Part shown: positions 1 to 8,401 of the stretch, piece by piece
Position numbering within the stretch: position 1 is the first letter of the stretch
Layout: the number at the start of each line of letters is the position of its first letter
Assembly (NCBI RefSeq): GCF_030263935.1
Contig: NZ_CP127162.1
Span: forward strand, 877,501-941,500
Source of the DNA: Paenibacillus polygoni
Lineage (GTDB): Bacteria > Bacillota > Bacilli > Paenibacillales > Paenibacillaceae
Reading direction: 5' to 3'
DNA length: 64,000 nt
The notes under the pieces: model-generated
Seen by the model: the letters and a program-made list of their open reading frames with translations, nothing else
What the model was told of the DNA's origin: nothing
The model's database searches: none
Position numbers and translations under genes: made by a program

Positions 1-59
1 GGTAGAGCACCTGACTTTTAATCAGGGTGTCGAAGGTTCGAGCCCTTCATGGCTCACCA
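1..59 (+). tRNA. tRNA-Lys (UUU), 5' end outside the window
   Basis: The sequence starts in the D arm. The anticodon stem-loop carries a CTTTTAA loop, giving anticodon TTT, followed by a T arm with GGTTCGAGC and the acceptor end GGCTCA with encoded CCA. The first bases of the gene lie before the window. It is the first visible member of a seven-tRNA cluster. Confidence 0.95.
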
Positions 60-70
60 TATATTTACAT

Positions 71-151
71 GCGCGTGTGGCGGAATTGGCAGACGCACTA
101 GACTTAGGATCTAGCGTCTTTGACGTGGGGGTTCGAGTCCCTTCACGCGCA
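71..151 (+). tRNA. tRNA-Leu (UAG)
   Basis: A class II tRNA with a long variable arm. The acceptor stem GCGCGTG pairs with CACGCGC; the anticodon loop CTTAGGA gives TAG. CCA is not encoded. It lies 11 bases after tRNA-Lys. Confidence 0.96.
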
Positions 152-161
152 TCCTTTAATT

Positions 162-233
162 GCGGACGTGGCTCAGCGGTAGAGCATCGCCTTGCCAAGG
201 CGAGGGTCGCGGGTTCGATTCCCGTCGTCCGCT
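162..233 (+). tRNA. tRNA-Gly (GCC)
   Basis: The acceptor stem GCGGACG pairs with CGTCCGC; the anticodon loop TTGCCAA gives GCC; the T arm has GGTTCGATT. CCA is not encoded. Confidence 0.96.
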
Positions 234-245
234 TTTATATCATTT

Positions 246-322
246 GCGCCCTTAGCTCAGCTGGATAGAGCGTTTGACTACGAATCAAAAGGCCGGGAGT
301 TCGAATCTCTCAGGGCGCGCCA
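246..322 (+). tRNA. tRNA-Arg (ACG)
   Basis: The acceptor stem GCGCCCT pairs with AGGGCGC, with encoded CCA. The anticodon loop CTACGAA gives ACG, whose A34 is normally edited to inosine by TadA. Confidence 0.96.
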
Positions 323-354
323 TTAACTTCTTTTAAAATAAGAAACTAAAATAA

Positions 355-434
355 GCCGGTGTGGCGGAATTGGCAGACGCGCGCGACTCAAAATCGTGAG
401 GGAAACCGTGGGGGTTCGAGTCCCTTCACCGGCA
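355..434 (+). tRNA. tRNA-Leu (CAA)
   Basis: A class II tRNA with a variable arm. The acceptor stem GCCGGTG pairs with CACCGGC; the anticodon loop CTCAAAA gives CAA. CCA is not encoded. Its D and T arms closely resemble those of the tRNA-Leu at 71. Confidence 0.96.
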
Positions 435-446
435 TAATATATATTA

Positions 447-520
447 CGGGATGTAGCTCAGCTTGGTAGAGCACCTGGTTTGGGACCAGGGGGTCGCATG
501 TTCAAATCGTGTCATCCCGA
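447..520 (+). tRNA. tRNA-Pro (UGG)
   Basis: The acceptor stem CGGGATG pairs with CATCCCG; the anticodon loop TTTGGGA gives TGG. CCA is not encoded. Confidence 0.96.
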
Positions 521-529
521 TACTTATAC

Positions 530-600
530 GCGGGTGTAGTTCAATGGTAGAACTTCAGCCTTCCAAGCTGATAGCGTGGGTTCGATTCCCATCACCCGCT
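530..600 (+). tRNA. tRNA-Gly (UCC)
   Basis: The acceptor stem GCGGGTG pairs with CACCCGC; the anticodon loop CTTCCAA gives TCC. It is the last gene of the cluster, directly followed by a terminator. Confidence 0.96.
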
Positions 601-608
601 TCATTCGT

Positions 609-640
609 AAACCTTTTCGTGAAAGCGAAGGGGTTTTTAT
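609..640 (+). terminator. Intrinsic terminator of the tRNA cluster
   Basis: AACCTTTTCG and CGAAGGGGTT form a 10-bp stem with two G-U pairs around a short loop, followed by a T run. It sits 8 bases past the last tRNA. Confidence 0.85.
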
Positions 641-910
641 TATTTTTTCATTTATAAGAGAGTAAGGATGTATTCTCAGGTCTTTCTTTTACGGAAGGAT
701 CTTATGTTTTTGGGACCATCGTTACGACGGTCCGTAATACGGTTAGTAATTGTAACAAACAGTGTTAATAAAAGAATATCCGGATTAATGGTTGAACTGC
801 GCCCCATTTGTTAGATAAGACTAACAAGAGAGGGCGTATTTTTTTTAGGTTGTTCAAATCTATATATGGTAAAATAAGGGCACCCTTTGGATTCTAGGAG
901 TGAGGTAACC

Positions 911-1033
911 ATGAAAGGACAAAGGGGAGAGAACTTTGGTATAATTCGGATTTCATATATTCTAGGAATCATGGCATCGTTGTCAATATTTTTATCTACT
1001 TTACTTAGCAATACGTTTTCAATTTATCTATAA
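911..1033 (+). pseudogene. Small membrane protein remnant
   Basis: An ATG frame of 40 residues begins MKGQRGENFG and holds one hydrophobic segment of about 20 residues, with a TAGGAG-like site upstream. It stops at 1031. The other two frames then continue with more hydrophobic sequence up to about 1145, for example a stretch reading VMLFVLVVGLYFL. This looks like a two-helix membrane protein interrupted by frameshifts, but a genuine 40-residue protein is possible. I recognise no family. It lies before the frameshifted lipoprotein gene at 1201, which shows the same kind of decay. Confidence 0.35.
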
Positions 1034-1200
1034 TCGCAAGCTTTAAAGCAGTTATTTTAGGAATCGAGGACAGTTCGTATTTAATGTGTTTGTATTTAAT
1101 ATAGTCATGTTATTTGTACTTGTTGTAGGGCTGTATTTTCTTTAGCTTTGTCATTTTGGAATATTGATTTTCTAATGAAGTGAGAGAGTAGGAGAATCTG

Positions 1201-1780
1201 TTGAGGAAATTATGGATTGTTGCTATTTGTAGCTTAACGCTGCTTACCGCTTGTTCTCAGAAAGATGATTCATTAGGAGAATATGAAAGTAACCTGGAAG
1301 AAGAAAAAACAAAATTTACGGAAATATTAAATGAAAAAGAAAAAAGATATAGGAATTAAATCAAACGATTCAGCAACTGAATACAAAGATCGATAATTAT
1401 CATATAGAAAAGAAAACTATGCTTTTATAAGTAATATTTCAATGGAGTTTGTTCAAGCTCACACAACAGGAGATATAGAAAAGCTACGCCAATTGTTATT
1501 GGACGACATTATGCTTGAAGAAAAAGATAACAAGTTATACGCTAAAGATGCTAACGGTGATGAGTGGCTGTTATTTAATAATGAAAAAAAGATTCATCTC
1601 GATGATTGGGTAATCCAAGGGTATGAATATGATCCTAAATCAAATACATTTCAGATCTTTATTAGGGAATTTTACACCGACTTAAAGGGTGAACCTGAAA
1701 TCCCTCCAACATTCCTACATTTAAGTTTTATAAAGTTTAACGAAGAGTGGAAGATTGCTGGTTTAGAATTTGACATATAG
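1201..1780 (+). pseudogene. Lipoprotein gene broken by two one-base frameshifts
   Basis: A TTG start at 1201, six bases after TAGGAG, opens a lipoprotein signal peptide (MRKLWIVAICSLTLLTACS, lipobox LTAC). This frame stops at 1357. A second frame takes over at 1353 with ELNQTIQQLNTKIDNYHIEKK, continuing the heptad pattern of a coiled coil. A third frame continues from about 1411 (NYAFISNISMEF) into a 112-residue C-terminal part at 1442-1780 that resembles small alpha+beta NTF2/SnoaL-like domains found in secreted lipoproteins. Both junctions need one extra base in a G or A run to restore a single protein of about 190 residues. Either the gene is dead or the assembly has homopolymer errors. 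The ATG at 1442 is therefore probably not a real start. Confidence 0.7.
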
Positions 1781-1842
1781 AAACTTATAAGTGTTTATTA
1801 GCCGCAAACTTGCAAAAGAGACCTTGTTGAGAGACTATTAAG

Positions 1843-1866
1843 AGACCTTAAGAAGGTCTTTTTTTA
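1843..1866 (+). terminator. Intrinsic terminator after the lipoprotein gene
   Basis: AGACCTT and AAGGTCT form a 7-bp stem with a 3-base loop, followed by seven Ts. Confidence 0.8.
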
Positions 1867-2188
1867 TTATGGCTTTAGTCAGTTGAGTGTATGAAACGCG
1901 CAAAACAATAAACACACGCTATGAATTAAACCCTGAATGTTAGACATCAACTAATATTGAAGGTTCCATTTAATGGGCGGGTAGCCCTGATTTTTATATT
2001 GTATTTAATTCTCTATTATTAATTTAATTCTATCAAATCTTTATGTGGAATAATCAGTATCTATCTTTTGGTGAAAAGTGAATGAAAATGATATTTTTTA
2101 AAATTTTTATGTTATTTTAATGTTTTGTTTTATAAAACCTTTATATTTAATAGAGTGAGAAGGAAATCGCGAAGGGAGTTTTTAAAAA
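1867..2188. other. AT-rich intergenic region before the PpiC protein
   Basis: No credible open frame. It contains a perfect 12-base palindrome GTTTTATAAAAC at 2127-2138, about 60 bases before the start codon, which could be an operator or part of the promoter region. I could not settle on one -35/-10 pair. Confidence 0.4.
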
Positions 2189-3295
2189 TTGGATAATAAA
2201 CCATTACAAAATGATAACGAAGAAGAAAAGAAAGATTCTTTAACTGAAGAACAGGAAACAGCAGTACAGCAAGAAACATCTCCAGAGACAGTAATGCAAG
2301 AGGAGAATGTGGAGACGTTAGCAGATGATCATTCTGAGGTTACTACAAAAGGAAAAAGCAGCTTAGTATGGATGATTGTATCAGGAGTTCTTGCTGTAAT
2401 TCTTGTTATCGTACTAATCAAGCCTCCATTTGGGGGAGACAATGAAGCTGTGGCTTCAGTCAACGGTACTAAGATTACAAAGGACGACTTATATAGTGAA
2501 TTGGTGACACTTGGTGGAACGTCCACACTTGATAATTTGATTACTATGGAACTTATTGACCAGGCGGCAGCGGAGGCCAACGTCTCTATTACAGAAGAAG
2601 ATGTGAACGCTGAGATAGAAGCGCTCAAGACGCAATTTGGCGGTGAAGAAGCCCTAAATTCAGCTCTTGCCCAATCAGGCATGACACTTGATGACCTCAA
2701 GGAAAACACGGAAATTCAAGTGAAAATCCGCAAAATTTTAGAGCCGCAAACGAAGGTGACAGACGAAGATATTAGCACCTATTACGAAGAGAACAAAGAT
2801 TCATTTGCTACTCCAGAGCAAGTAAGAGCTTCACATATCCTTGTAGCAACGAAGGAAGAAGCTGAAGCGATTAAGAAAGAGCTGGATGGAGGAGCAGACT
2901 TTGCAGCCTTGGCATCTGAGAAATCTACAGATACAGCTTCAGCAACGAATGGCGGAGATCTTGGATTCTTCGGTGAAGGTCAAATGGTAGAAGAGTTCGA
3001 GAAAGCAGCTTTCTCCTTGGAAATCAATGAGATCAGTGAACCAGTCAAGTCCGATCATGGTTACCATATTATTAAGAAAACAGATTATAAAGAAGCTGCA
3101 AATCCAACACTTGAAGATAAAAAAGAAGATATTCGCAAATTGCTAGTAGATCAACAAGTTAGCGAACTGTCTTCCACATGGTTGTCTGATCTGCGTTCCA
3201 ATGCAAAGATAACCAATAAACTTGAAGAAACAAAGACTACTGAGTCTACTGATCCTACAGAAACGACAACAACCGAAACGACAACAACTGAATAA
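2189..3295 (+). CDS. Membrane-anchored PpiC-type peptidyl-prolyl isomerase (PrsA/SurA-like foldase)
   Basis: A predicted extracytoplasmic foldase of 368 residues that should catalyse prolyl cis-trans isomerisation of exported proteins at the outer face of the membrane. Residues 1-55 are acidic and cytoplasmic, followed by one transmembrane helix at about 58-78 without a lipobox, so it is a type II anchored protein rather than a PrsA lipoprotein. A SurA-type N-terminal chaperone region (about 85-200) precedes a parvulin domain at about 211-297, with ASHILV at its start, GGDLGFFGEGQM in the middle and DHGYHIIK at its end. The tail is rich in Thr and Glu (about 345-368). The TTG start follows GGGAG by 10 bases. 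It is a single-gene unit closed by the terminator at 3323. Confidence 0.9.
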   Translation: MDNKPLQNDNEEEKKDSLTEEQETAVQQETSPETVMQEENVETLADDHSEVTTKGKSSLVWMIVSGVLAVILVIVLIKPPFGGDNEAVASVNGTKITKDDLYSELVTLGGTSTLDNLITMELIDQAAAEANVSITEEDVNAEIEALKTQFGGEEALNSALAQSGMTLDDLKENTEIQVKIRKILEPQTKVTDEDISTYYEENKDSFATPEQVRASHILVATKEEAEAIKKELDGGADFAALASEKSTDTASATNGGDLGFFGEGQMVEEFEKAAFSLEINEISEPVKSDHGYHIIKKTDYKEAANPTLEDKKEDIRKLLVDQQVSELSSTWLSDLRSNAKITNKLEETKTTESTDPTETTTTETTTTE

Positions 3296-3322
3296 GCGAC
3301 AGAAATTCGATGAAATAAGAAG

Positions 3323-3358
3323 AGAAGGCACCAATAAAATGGGTTGCCTTCTTTTTTT
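3323..3358 (+). terminator. Intrinsic terminator of the PpiC gene
   Basis: AGAAGGCA and TGCCTTCT form an 8-bp stem, with further possible pairing inside the loop, followed by a T run. Confidence 0.85.
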
Positions 3359-3497
3359 TGCTTATACCAGGATCGTTGTATACTTATCTTGCTATATTTT
3401 AAATGTGATAAAAAGTTCGGTGCGATTTCTTTTGATGTTAATGGATAAGAAATTATAACAATACCTAAAAAATAATGGTCAATCCGCTTTATTGTTA

Positions 3498-3526
3498 ATG
3501 CAAGCTATTAGGCTTGCATATTTTTA
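3498..3526 (+). terminator. Terminator-like hairpin in the 3296-3774 gap
   Basis: ATGCAAGC and GCTTGCAT form an 8-bp perfect stem with a 6-base loop and then ATTTTT. The 479-base gap between the PpiC gene and the acetyltransferase holds no other recognisable feature, so the transcript this would end is unknown. Confidence 0.5.
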
Positions 3527-3774
3527 TGAACTTTGCAACGAATCGAATCGAATTTTACTTTTTGATAACCTTGAATTCTAAATTTAGGTTCTTTTTTTTT
3601 GCAGCTGATCAGGAAATTTTGAGTTTAATTAATTATTCCCTTGTCTGATTGTTGCTAATTATGACATGATATACCAAAAGAATCAGGGTTCTATAATTTG
3701 TATAAAGCTGAATTAGCGGACAGGGCTGTGCACGATCAATTCGGTGGAACTGATAACTTATGGGGGCATAGAAT

Positions 3775-4209
3775 ATGATTGAATTTAGGGAGATCGATAG
3801 AAATAATTTTTTTGATGTGATTAAGCTGGGTGTGGCAGATAGACAGAAAGAGTTTGTAGCGAATAATTTGTTTTCTCTGGCACAGGCTAAGGCATTTCCG
3901 GAGTGTATCTGTTTGTCGATCTATCACGATGACCTTTTAGTAGGGTTTACAATGTACTGTATAGATGATGAGGATCAGGAATACTGGATCTACCGTGTAA
4001 TGATTGATGAGAAGTATCAGTCAAAAGGCTATGGCAAGGCTGCAATGGAGAAGCTAATCGACAGGATTAAAGAGGATGAAAAGCATGAGGTAATCTACAT
4101 AAGCTTTGAACCAGATAATACTTGGGCAAAGATTTTATATGAGAAGTTAGGATTTGCAGCAGATGGTCGTATAATTGAGGGAGAAGTAGTTTACAAGCTG
4201 GAGTATTAA
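3775..4209 (+). CDS. GNAT-family N-acetyltransferase (spermidine/spermine acetyltransferase-like)
   Basis: A 144-residue cytoplasmic acetyltransferase using acetyl-CoA. The GNAT core is clear: beta strand WIYRVMID followed by the acetyl-CoA pyrophosphate loop QSKGYGKAAM (about residues 82-92), then an Asn-containing segment (EPDNTWAKILYEKLGF, about 111-127) typical of motif B. The N-terminal part (FVANNLFSLAQAKAFPE) resembles BltD/PaiA-type polyamine acetyltransferases of Bacillus, so a polyamine or related amine is the likely acceptor; that is inference from family resemblance. ATG 3775 follows a GGGGG stretch by a normal distance. It stands alone, with a weak terminator at 4228. Confidence 0.85.
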   Translation: MIEFREIDRNNFFDVIKLGVADRQKEFVANNLFSLAQAKAFPECICLSIYHDDLLVGFTMYCIDDEDQEYWIYRVMIDEKYQSKGYGKAAMEKLIDRIKEDEKHEVIYISFEPDNTWAKILYEKLGFAADGRIIEGEVVYKLEY

Positions 4210-4227
4210 TACGAGATGGAGATGCGA

Positions 4228-4256
4228 GCCTTGATAGATTATCAGGGTCTTTTTTG
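4228..4256 (+). terminator. Weak terminator after the acetyltransferase
   Basis: GCCTTGATA pairs with TATCAGGGT through two G-U pairs and is followed by CTTTTTT. Confidence 0.55.
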
Positions 4257-4434
4257 TTGTGATGAATGGTTTTAAAATCCCTTATCTTTAGCGGCATAGC
4301 AACGTATTAGGGGTCATTTTTAGAAGTAATGTACTTAAAGAGAATTTATATATTTAGTTCACTGTGTCCGTTTTCTAAGTTCACAACTGTTATATAGATA
4401 AACAAGCAGAAAGGGGGAGAGGGCACTGGAGCGA

Positions 4435-5001
4435 ATGGAACAATACATAGCTGACGTGAAGGCTGGAGACATCGAGAAATTCAGTTATATTGTACATCAA
4501 TATGAAAGGCAGATATTCATCTATTGCAGCCGGATTTTGAACAGCGAACAAGATGCGGAGGACGCGATCCAAGAGATTTTCTTTAAGGCGTACAAGTCGA
4601 TTGATTCCTATAAACCGAAGTATAGTTTTAACTCCTGGCTGTACAAGATTGCTTATAACCACTGTATTAATATCCTCAGAAAAAGAAAAGTATATGAGAA
4701 GGCTAAGTCTCTGCTTTTTATGGAGGAGCGAAGCAAAACAAATACGGATGTTCATGAGCGAAGTATTTTTAGTCCTGCATTTGAAAAAGTATTTCTCAGT
4801 CTCAGTCATGCGGAACGGAGTCTACTTATTCTTCATGTATTTCACGAAAAAACCTATCAAGAAATATCGGAGATCACAGGAACCAGCTCAGAAGCTGTCC
4901 GAAAAAGAATCAGCAGAACAAAGATGAAAGTGAAAAAAACATGGATGGAGCGGGAGGATGAGGAGGAATGGACATTTTCACTAATGAAAACCAAAGCATA
5001 A
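4435..5001 (+). CDS. ECF-type RNA polymerase sigma factor
   Basis: A 188-residue sigma-70 family factor of the extracytoplasmic-function group. Region 2 spans about residues 14-75 (HQYERQIFIYCSRIL, then QDAEDAIQEIFFKAY, the core-binding and -10 recognition helices). Region 4 spans about 120-170 with the helix-turn-helix YQEISEITGTSSEAVRKRISRTK. There is no region 1.1 or 3. The ATG at 4435 is preceded by a GGGGGAGAGG tract and by GGAG closer in. The 3' end overlaps the next gene by 34 bases, the arrangement of a sigma factor with its cognate membrane anti-sigma factor. The stimulus cannot be read from sequence. Confidence 0.9.
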   Translation: MEQYIADVKAGDIEKFSYIVHQYERQIFIYCSRILNSEQDAEDAIQEIFFKAYKSIDSYKPKYSFNSWLYKIAYNHCINILRKRKVYEKAKSLLFMEERSKTNTDVHERSIFSPAFEKVFLSLSHAERSLLILHVFHEKTYQEISEITGTSSEAVRKRISRTKMKVKKTWMEREDEEEWTFSLMKTKA

Positions 5002-5933
5002 GGCGGCATAGTGTCACGGACGAAGAAATTAGGCATATTTCGGTCGCCCCTCGTGTTATAGATCAGATCACGAACTCAACAATGAAGAAAAAAAGTAACC
5101 ATAGATGGAAAACAGTGTCTTTGTTCCTTCTCTTCTGTGTGTGTATTGCTTCGGTAACAACCTATGCTGCCGAGGAATTTGCGAAAATCTATAATAAGAA
5201 GGGGAAAGTCGTCGTTGACACGTATCCTATGAAAGATCGTAACTATTATTCAAAAGAATCTAAACGGATAGAAAAATTGAAACCAGAAGCCAAACCCGGA
5301 GAACTCATAGCATATTTCCCCATAGAAACTGACTTGCAAGCCTATCTTGGCCCAACTAAAATTCTTTATGAGTATAAACCCATCCAATATTACGATATCA
5401 ACGAGTTGTATAAGAAAGCAAAAAGTACAAATGCACCAGATCTGATATCCCCCTCCTATTTATCCAAAGGATACACGTTTCATTTTGCAACAATCTGGCC
5501 GAAATATCCTTCAGCTGGAGATGGAGAAGGTTCTGAATATGATAAGCTGCTTCAAAGGCTTAGTTCGAAGGCAATAGGAACCAACGAGAAAATCATCTCA
5601 GAGACTCTGCAGTGGAGTAAGGCCGGTAGCGTTCATCTCTACTTTTCTACAAAGAATGAACCAAACAGTCTAATAGTTATGGCTTCATATGGTCTAGGAC
5701 TACAGGTACCTCAACCAGCTGGCGCGATAAGCAGGAAAATAAAGATAGATACACAGCAAGCACTAATTATGCATGATTCAAGTAATACTTACTTTAACAC
5801 CAGAATCGCTTGGTATGATGAATCAACTTCCACAGCATACTTTATGGAAGATAATGCAAATATCGCTTTAAGTGAAGAAGAGATGGTGAAGATGGCGGGT
5901 CGTCTAATTCATGCAATATCAAAAAAAGAATAG
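4968..5933 (+). CDS. Putative membrane anti-sigma factor paired with the upstream ECF sigma factor
   Basis: A 321-residue protein with a 46-residue cytoplasmic N-terminus, one transmembrane helix at about 47-68 (WKTVSLFLLFCVCIASVTTYA) shortened here in meaning to a single pass, and a large extracellular domain. The topology and the 34-base overlap with the sigma gene argue for an anti-sigma factor that sequesters the sigma factor until an envelope signal arrives. I see no HCC zinc motif in the cytoplasmic part, so it is not a classical ZAS-type anti-sigma. The extracellular part resembles DUF4367-like domains found in similar Firmicute proteins, but this is a weak resemblance. GGGAGG lies 10 bases before the ATG. 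Confidence 0.7.
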   Translation: MDIFTNENQSIRRHSVTDEEIRHISVAPRVIDQITNSTMKKKSNHRWKTVSLFLLFCVCIASVTTYAAEEFAKIYNKKGKVVVDTYPMKDRNYYSKESKRIEKLKPEAKPGELIAYFPIETDLQAYLGPTKILYEYKPIQYYDINELYKKAKSTNAPDLISPSYLSKGYTFHFATIWPKYPSAGDGEGSEYDKLLQRLSSKAIGTNEKIISETLQWSKAGSVHLYFSTKNEPNSLIVMASYGLGLQVPQPAGAISRKIKIDTQQALIMHDSSNTYFNTRIAWYDESTSTAYFMEDNANIALSEEEMVKMAGRLIHAISKKE

Positions 5934-6075
5934 ATAAATAACTATAGCACTTTTTATAGAATAGGTAACTAACCATAGGGTTAGGATACTTGATTCTTGA
6001 GGGTGCTTTTTTGTGAGCAAATGGGAGCGGTTAGAGGGCCTTAGAAAAAAATAGGGACCAATTATAAGAAATATA

Positions 6076-6104
6076 TTGAATTAATGGAAATGGTAGATTA
6101 CAAT
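6076..6104 (+). promoter_or_regulatory. Sigma-A promoter of the aldouronate operon
   Basis: TTGAAT (6076-6081), a 17-base spacer, and TACAAT (6099-6104). Transcription would start near 6111, directly in front of the operator. Confidence 0.6.
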
Positions 6105-6116
6105 AAACCCAACTAA

Positions 6117-6137
6117 CATACTAGTATGACTAGTATT
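6117..6137. promoter_or_regulatory. GntR (FadR/FCD subfamily) operator candidate
   Basis: CATACTAGTATG (6117-6128) is a perfect palindrome that overlaps a second inverted repeat ATACTAGT/ACTAGTAT. Inside it TAGTATGACTA (6122-6132) fits the FadR-subfamily consensus TNGTNNNACNA exactly. It lies just downstream of the predicted start point and the operon encodes an FCD-type GntR, so autoregulation is likely. Confidence 0.6.
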
Positions 6138-6215
6138 CAAAAGCAGCTGAAGTTAGTTTTGAGGCATTTCCGTATTTGCTTGTTCTTCAAGGGGCGTTTT
6201 GTAAAGAGTCTATTG

Positions 6216-6260
6216 AAAAAGCGGTGTTGTTTTAAAAGCTGTATTGTAAGCGCTTTTTTT
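6216..6260 (+). promoter_or_regulatory. cre-like site within a terminator-like hairpin
   Basis: TGTAAGCGCTTTTT (6245-6258) matches the CcpA cre consensus TGWAARCGYTWNCW at 13 of 14 positions. The same bases form the right arm of an 8-bp stem AAAAAGCG (6216-6223)/CGCTTTTT (6251-6258) followed by more T, so an attenuator is an alternative or additional reading. Confidence 0.5.
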
Positions 6261-6480
6261 AAATGAGTGGGTCCAAAGATACGTTATGTAATATGGAATG
6301 TGTCTATTGCAGAGACCTATTGATCTAATAGAAAAGGGGGATTTGAATCGCAGATTTAATAGAAGGGTTACTCATCGGGTGATGAGGATATTCATTCGTG
6401 AGCTCATTCGTGAGTTGAAACTTAGATTCTAAGAACCGTAATGACACCAGTCAGGGCCGAGCTTAAATGGATTGGAGTGA

Positions 6481-7452
6481 ATGATGAACATGGATACGAA
6501 AACCGTAAGCAGTACACAGCCCCAAATAAAAATGGCACCTAAAAGCAAACTGCAAATGATAGGATCTCTTCTTCGCAAAGACTGGCAGCTATACTCCTTG
6601 CTTGTATTGCCTATTATCTACTTACTTATATTTAAATACGGTCCGATGATTGGAAATGTGATTGCGTTTCGCCGTTTTGTACCTGGAGGAAGTATCTTCG
6701 GAGAAAAATGGGTAGGACTGCATTATTTCCAGATGTTCATCCATGATCCGACATTCTGGCGAGTATTCACAAACACGATTATTCTAGGCGGACTTACGAT
6801 GCTTCTTACTTTTCCGATGCCGATTATTTTTGCCCTTCTGCTTAATGAAGTGAAGAGCAAAAAGTTTAAGAAATTTGTGCAAACAGCATCTTACCTCCCA
6901 CACTTTCTATCCATCGTTATCGTCGCAGGGATGATTCTGCAGTTGACTGCCACAAATGGTTCCATCAATGCATTAGTACAATTCTTCACAGGTGAGACGA
7001 TTAACTTTATGCAACGTGCGGAGTGGTTCCGTACCATCTATATTACTTCTGAAATCTGGCAAGGCATGGGCTGGGGGGCCATACTCTATCTCGCAGCACT
7101 CACTACAATTGATGACTCCCTATATGAAGCAGCAAGAATTGACGGGGCGAATCGCTGGAAACAGACGTTGCATGTAACGATTCCAGGCATTTTACCAACG
7201 ATCGTAACGCTGCTCATTCTAAATATGGGAAGTTTCCTTGCGGTAGGATTTGAGAAAATTCTCTTACTATACAACCCACTTATCTACGAAACTTCGGATG
7301 TGATATCCACTTATCTCTATCGTGTCGGAATTGGGTCTAGTAACTTCAGTTATGCAACAGCGATTGGTCTGTTTGAGTCCATTATCGGGTTAATCCTTGT
7401 TTTCTCGGTAAATGCCATCTCACGCAGACTGACAGAACGAAGCTTATGGTAA
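6481..7452 (+). CDS. Carbohydrate ABC transporter permease (LplB type), aldouronate uptake
   Basis: A 323-residue inner-membrane permease with six predicted helices and the binding-protein-dependent transport EAA loop (YEAARIDGANRWKQTLHVTIP, about residues 216-235, quoted here in part) that docks to a cytoplasmic ATPase. It belongs to the LplB family found with large LplA binding proteins. Downstream are its partner permease, binding lipoprotein and an alpha-glucuronidase, so methylglucuronoxylo-oligosaccharides are the likely cargo, as in the aldouronate cluster of Paenibacillus JDR-2. No ATPase is encoded here; a shared MsmX-type ATPase elsewhere is expected. Start ambiguous: ATG at 6481 or 6484, with GGAG at 6474. 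Confidence 0.88.
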   Translation: MMNMDTKTVSSTQPQIKMAPKSKLQMIGSLLRKDWQLYSLLVLPIIYLLIFKYGPMIGNVIAFRRFVPGGSIFGEKWVGLHYFQMFIHDPTFWRVFTNTIILGGLTMLLTFPMPIIFALLLNEVKSKKFKKFVQTASYLPHFLSIVIVAGMILQLTATNGSINALVQFFTGETINFMQRAEWFRTIYITSEIWQGMGWGAILYLAALTTIDDSLYEAARIDGANRWKQTLHVTIPGILPTIVTLLILNMGSFLAVGFEKILLLYNPLIYETSDVISTYLYRVGIGSSNFSYATAIGLFESIIGLILVFSVNAISRRLTERSLW

Positions 7453-7465
7453 GGGGGAGTGAGAT

Positions 7466-8338
7466 ATGAAGGAATCCATGTCCTATAAAATATTCAAAAC
7501 TTGCAACGCGGTCTTCTTACTATGTATTGTCTTTATCACTTTGTATCCCTTTCTCAATGTAGTCGCACAGTCGTTCAGCAGTGAAGCCTATATTAATTCG
7601 GGAAAGGTGAATCTCATTCCGAAAGGATTTAATATCGATACTTACAAGACCGTAGTAAAAGACAACATGTTCTGGACTAATTACAAAAACACCGTTGTTT
7701 ATACTTTAGTGGGAACAGCTATTTCTATGTTTTTGTCTACGATTTTTGCCTACGCCTTATCTAAAAAAAGACTCATGGGGCGCAAGTTTCTAACGATGTT
7801 TGCCGTCTTCACTATGTTTTTTAATGGCGGACTGATTCCCAACTACGTACTGATTAACAGCCTTGGATTCAGTAATTCCATGTGGGCCCTTGTTATTCCA
7901 GGGGCAATCAGCATATATAACATGCTCATTATGAAATCTTTCTTTGAGAACATGCCGGAAGAATTAGAAGAAGCCGCAGCTATTGATGGACTAAGTACGT
8001 ACGGGATTTTATTTCGTATCATTCTGCCACTTAGTAAAGCGGTTATGGCGACGATGGTTCTATTCTATGCCGTTGGGCACTGGAACTCCTGGTTTCCAGC
8101 CTTTCTGTACCTTGATCAAAAAGAAAAGTTCCCGGTTACGATTTACCTTCGGAATATGATTGCTGCTGCTACGGGAGGAACTTCGGCAGGAGCTACATCC
8201 GCTGATAATTTGACTCAAATTTCTGCTAACATCAAATCAGTCACCATGGTTTTGACGATTTTACCTATTTTAACGATTTATCCTTTTGTCCAAAAGTATT
8301 TTGTATCCGGTATCATGCTTGGATCGGTCAAGGGTTAA
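7466..8338 (+). CDS. Carbohydrate ABC transporter permease (YtcP/LplC type), aldouronate uptake
   Basis: A 290-residue permease with six predicted helices, starting 13 bases after the first permease. The EAA loop is EELEEAAAIDGLSTYGILFR at about residues 171-190. The sequence matches the YtcP/LplC half of LplABC-like importers, including the N-terminal sequence AYINSGKVNLIPKGF and the C-terminal KYFVSGIMLGSVKG that is typical of the family. It should form the transmembrane heterodimer with the preceding protein. GGGGGAG precedes the ATG. Confidence 0.9.
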   Translation: MKESMSYKIFKTCNAVFLLCIVFITLYPFLNVVAQSFSSEAYINSGKVNLIPKGFNIDTYKTVVKDNMFWTNYKNTVVYTLVGTAISMFLSTIFAYALSKKRLMGRKFLTMFAVFTMFFNGGLIPNYVLINSLGFSNSMWALVIPGAISIYNMLIMKSFFENMPEELEEAAAIDGLSTYGILFRIILPLSKAVMATMVLFYAVGHWNSWFPAFLYLDQKEKFPVTIYLRNMIAAATGGTSAGATSADNLTQISANIKSVTMVLTILPILTIYPFVQKYFVSGIMLGSVKG

Positions 8339-8401
8339 CACCTAAGACATGACAAGATCGTTCAATCGTAAGTGAATCATCAAATTATGGGGGGCAACAA
8401 A

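Larger units (their letters stand above)
5934..6480 (+). other. Long leader and control region of the aldouronate operon
   Basis: A 547-base gene-free stretch. It holds a promoter (6076-6104), a palindromic operator (6117-6137), an AAAAAGCG...CGCTTTTT hairpin overlapping a cre-like site (6216-6260), and a direct repeat of CATTCGTGAG at 6393 and 6405. The inferred leader is about 370 bases long, unusually long for such an operon. Confidence 0.6.

Noticed and set aside
811..1011. Leftward 66-codon frame
   Set aside because: It lies opposite a more protein-like frame and has no ribosome site.
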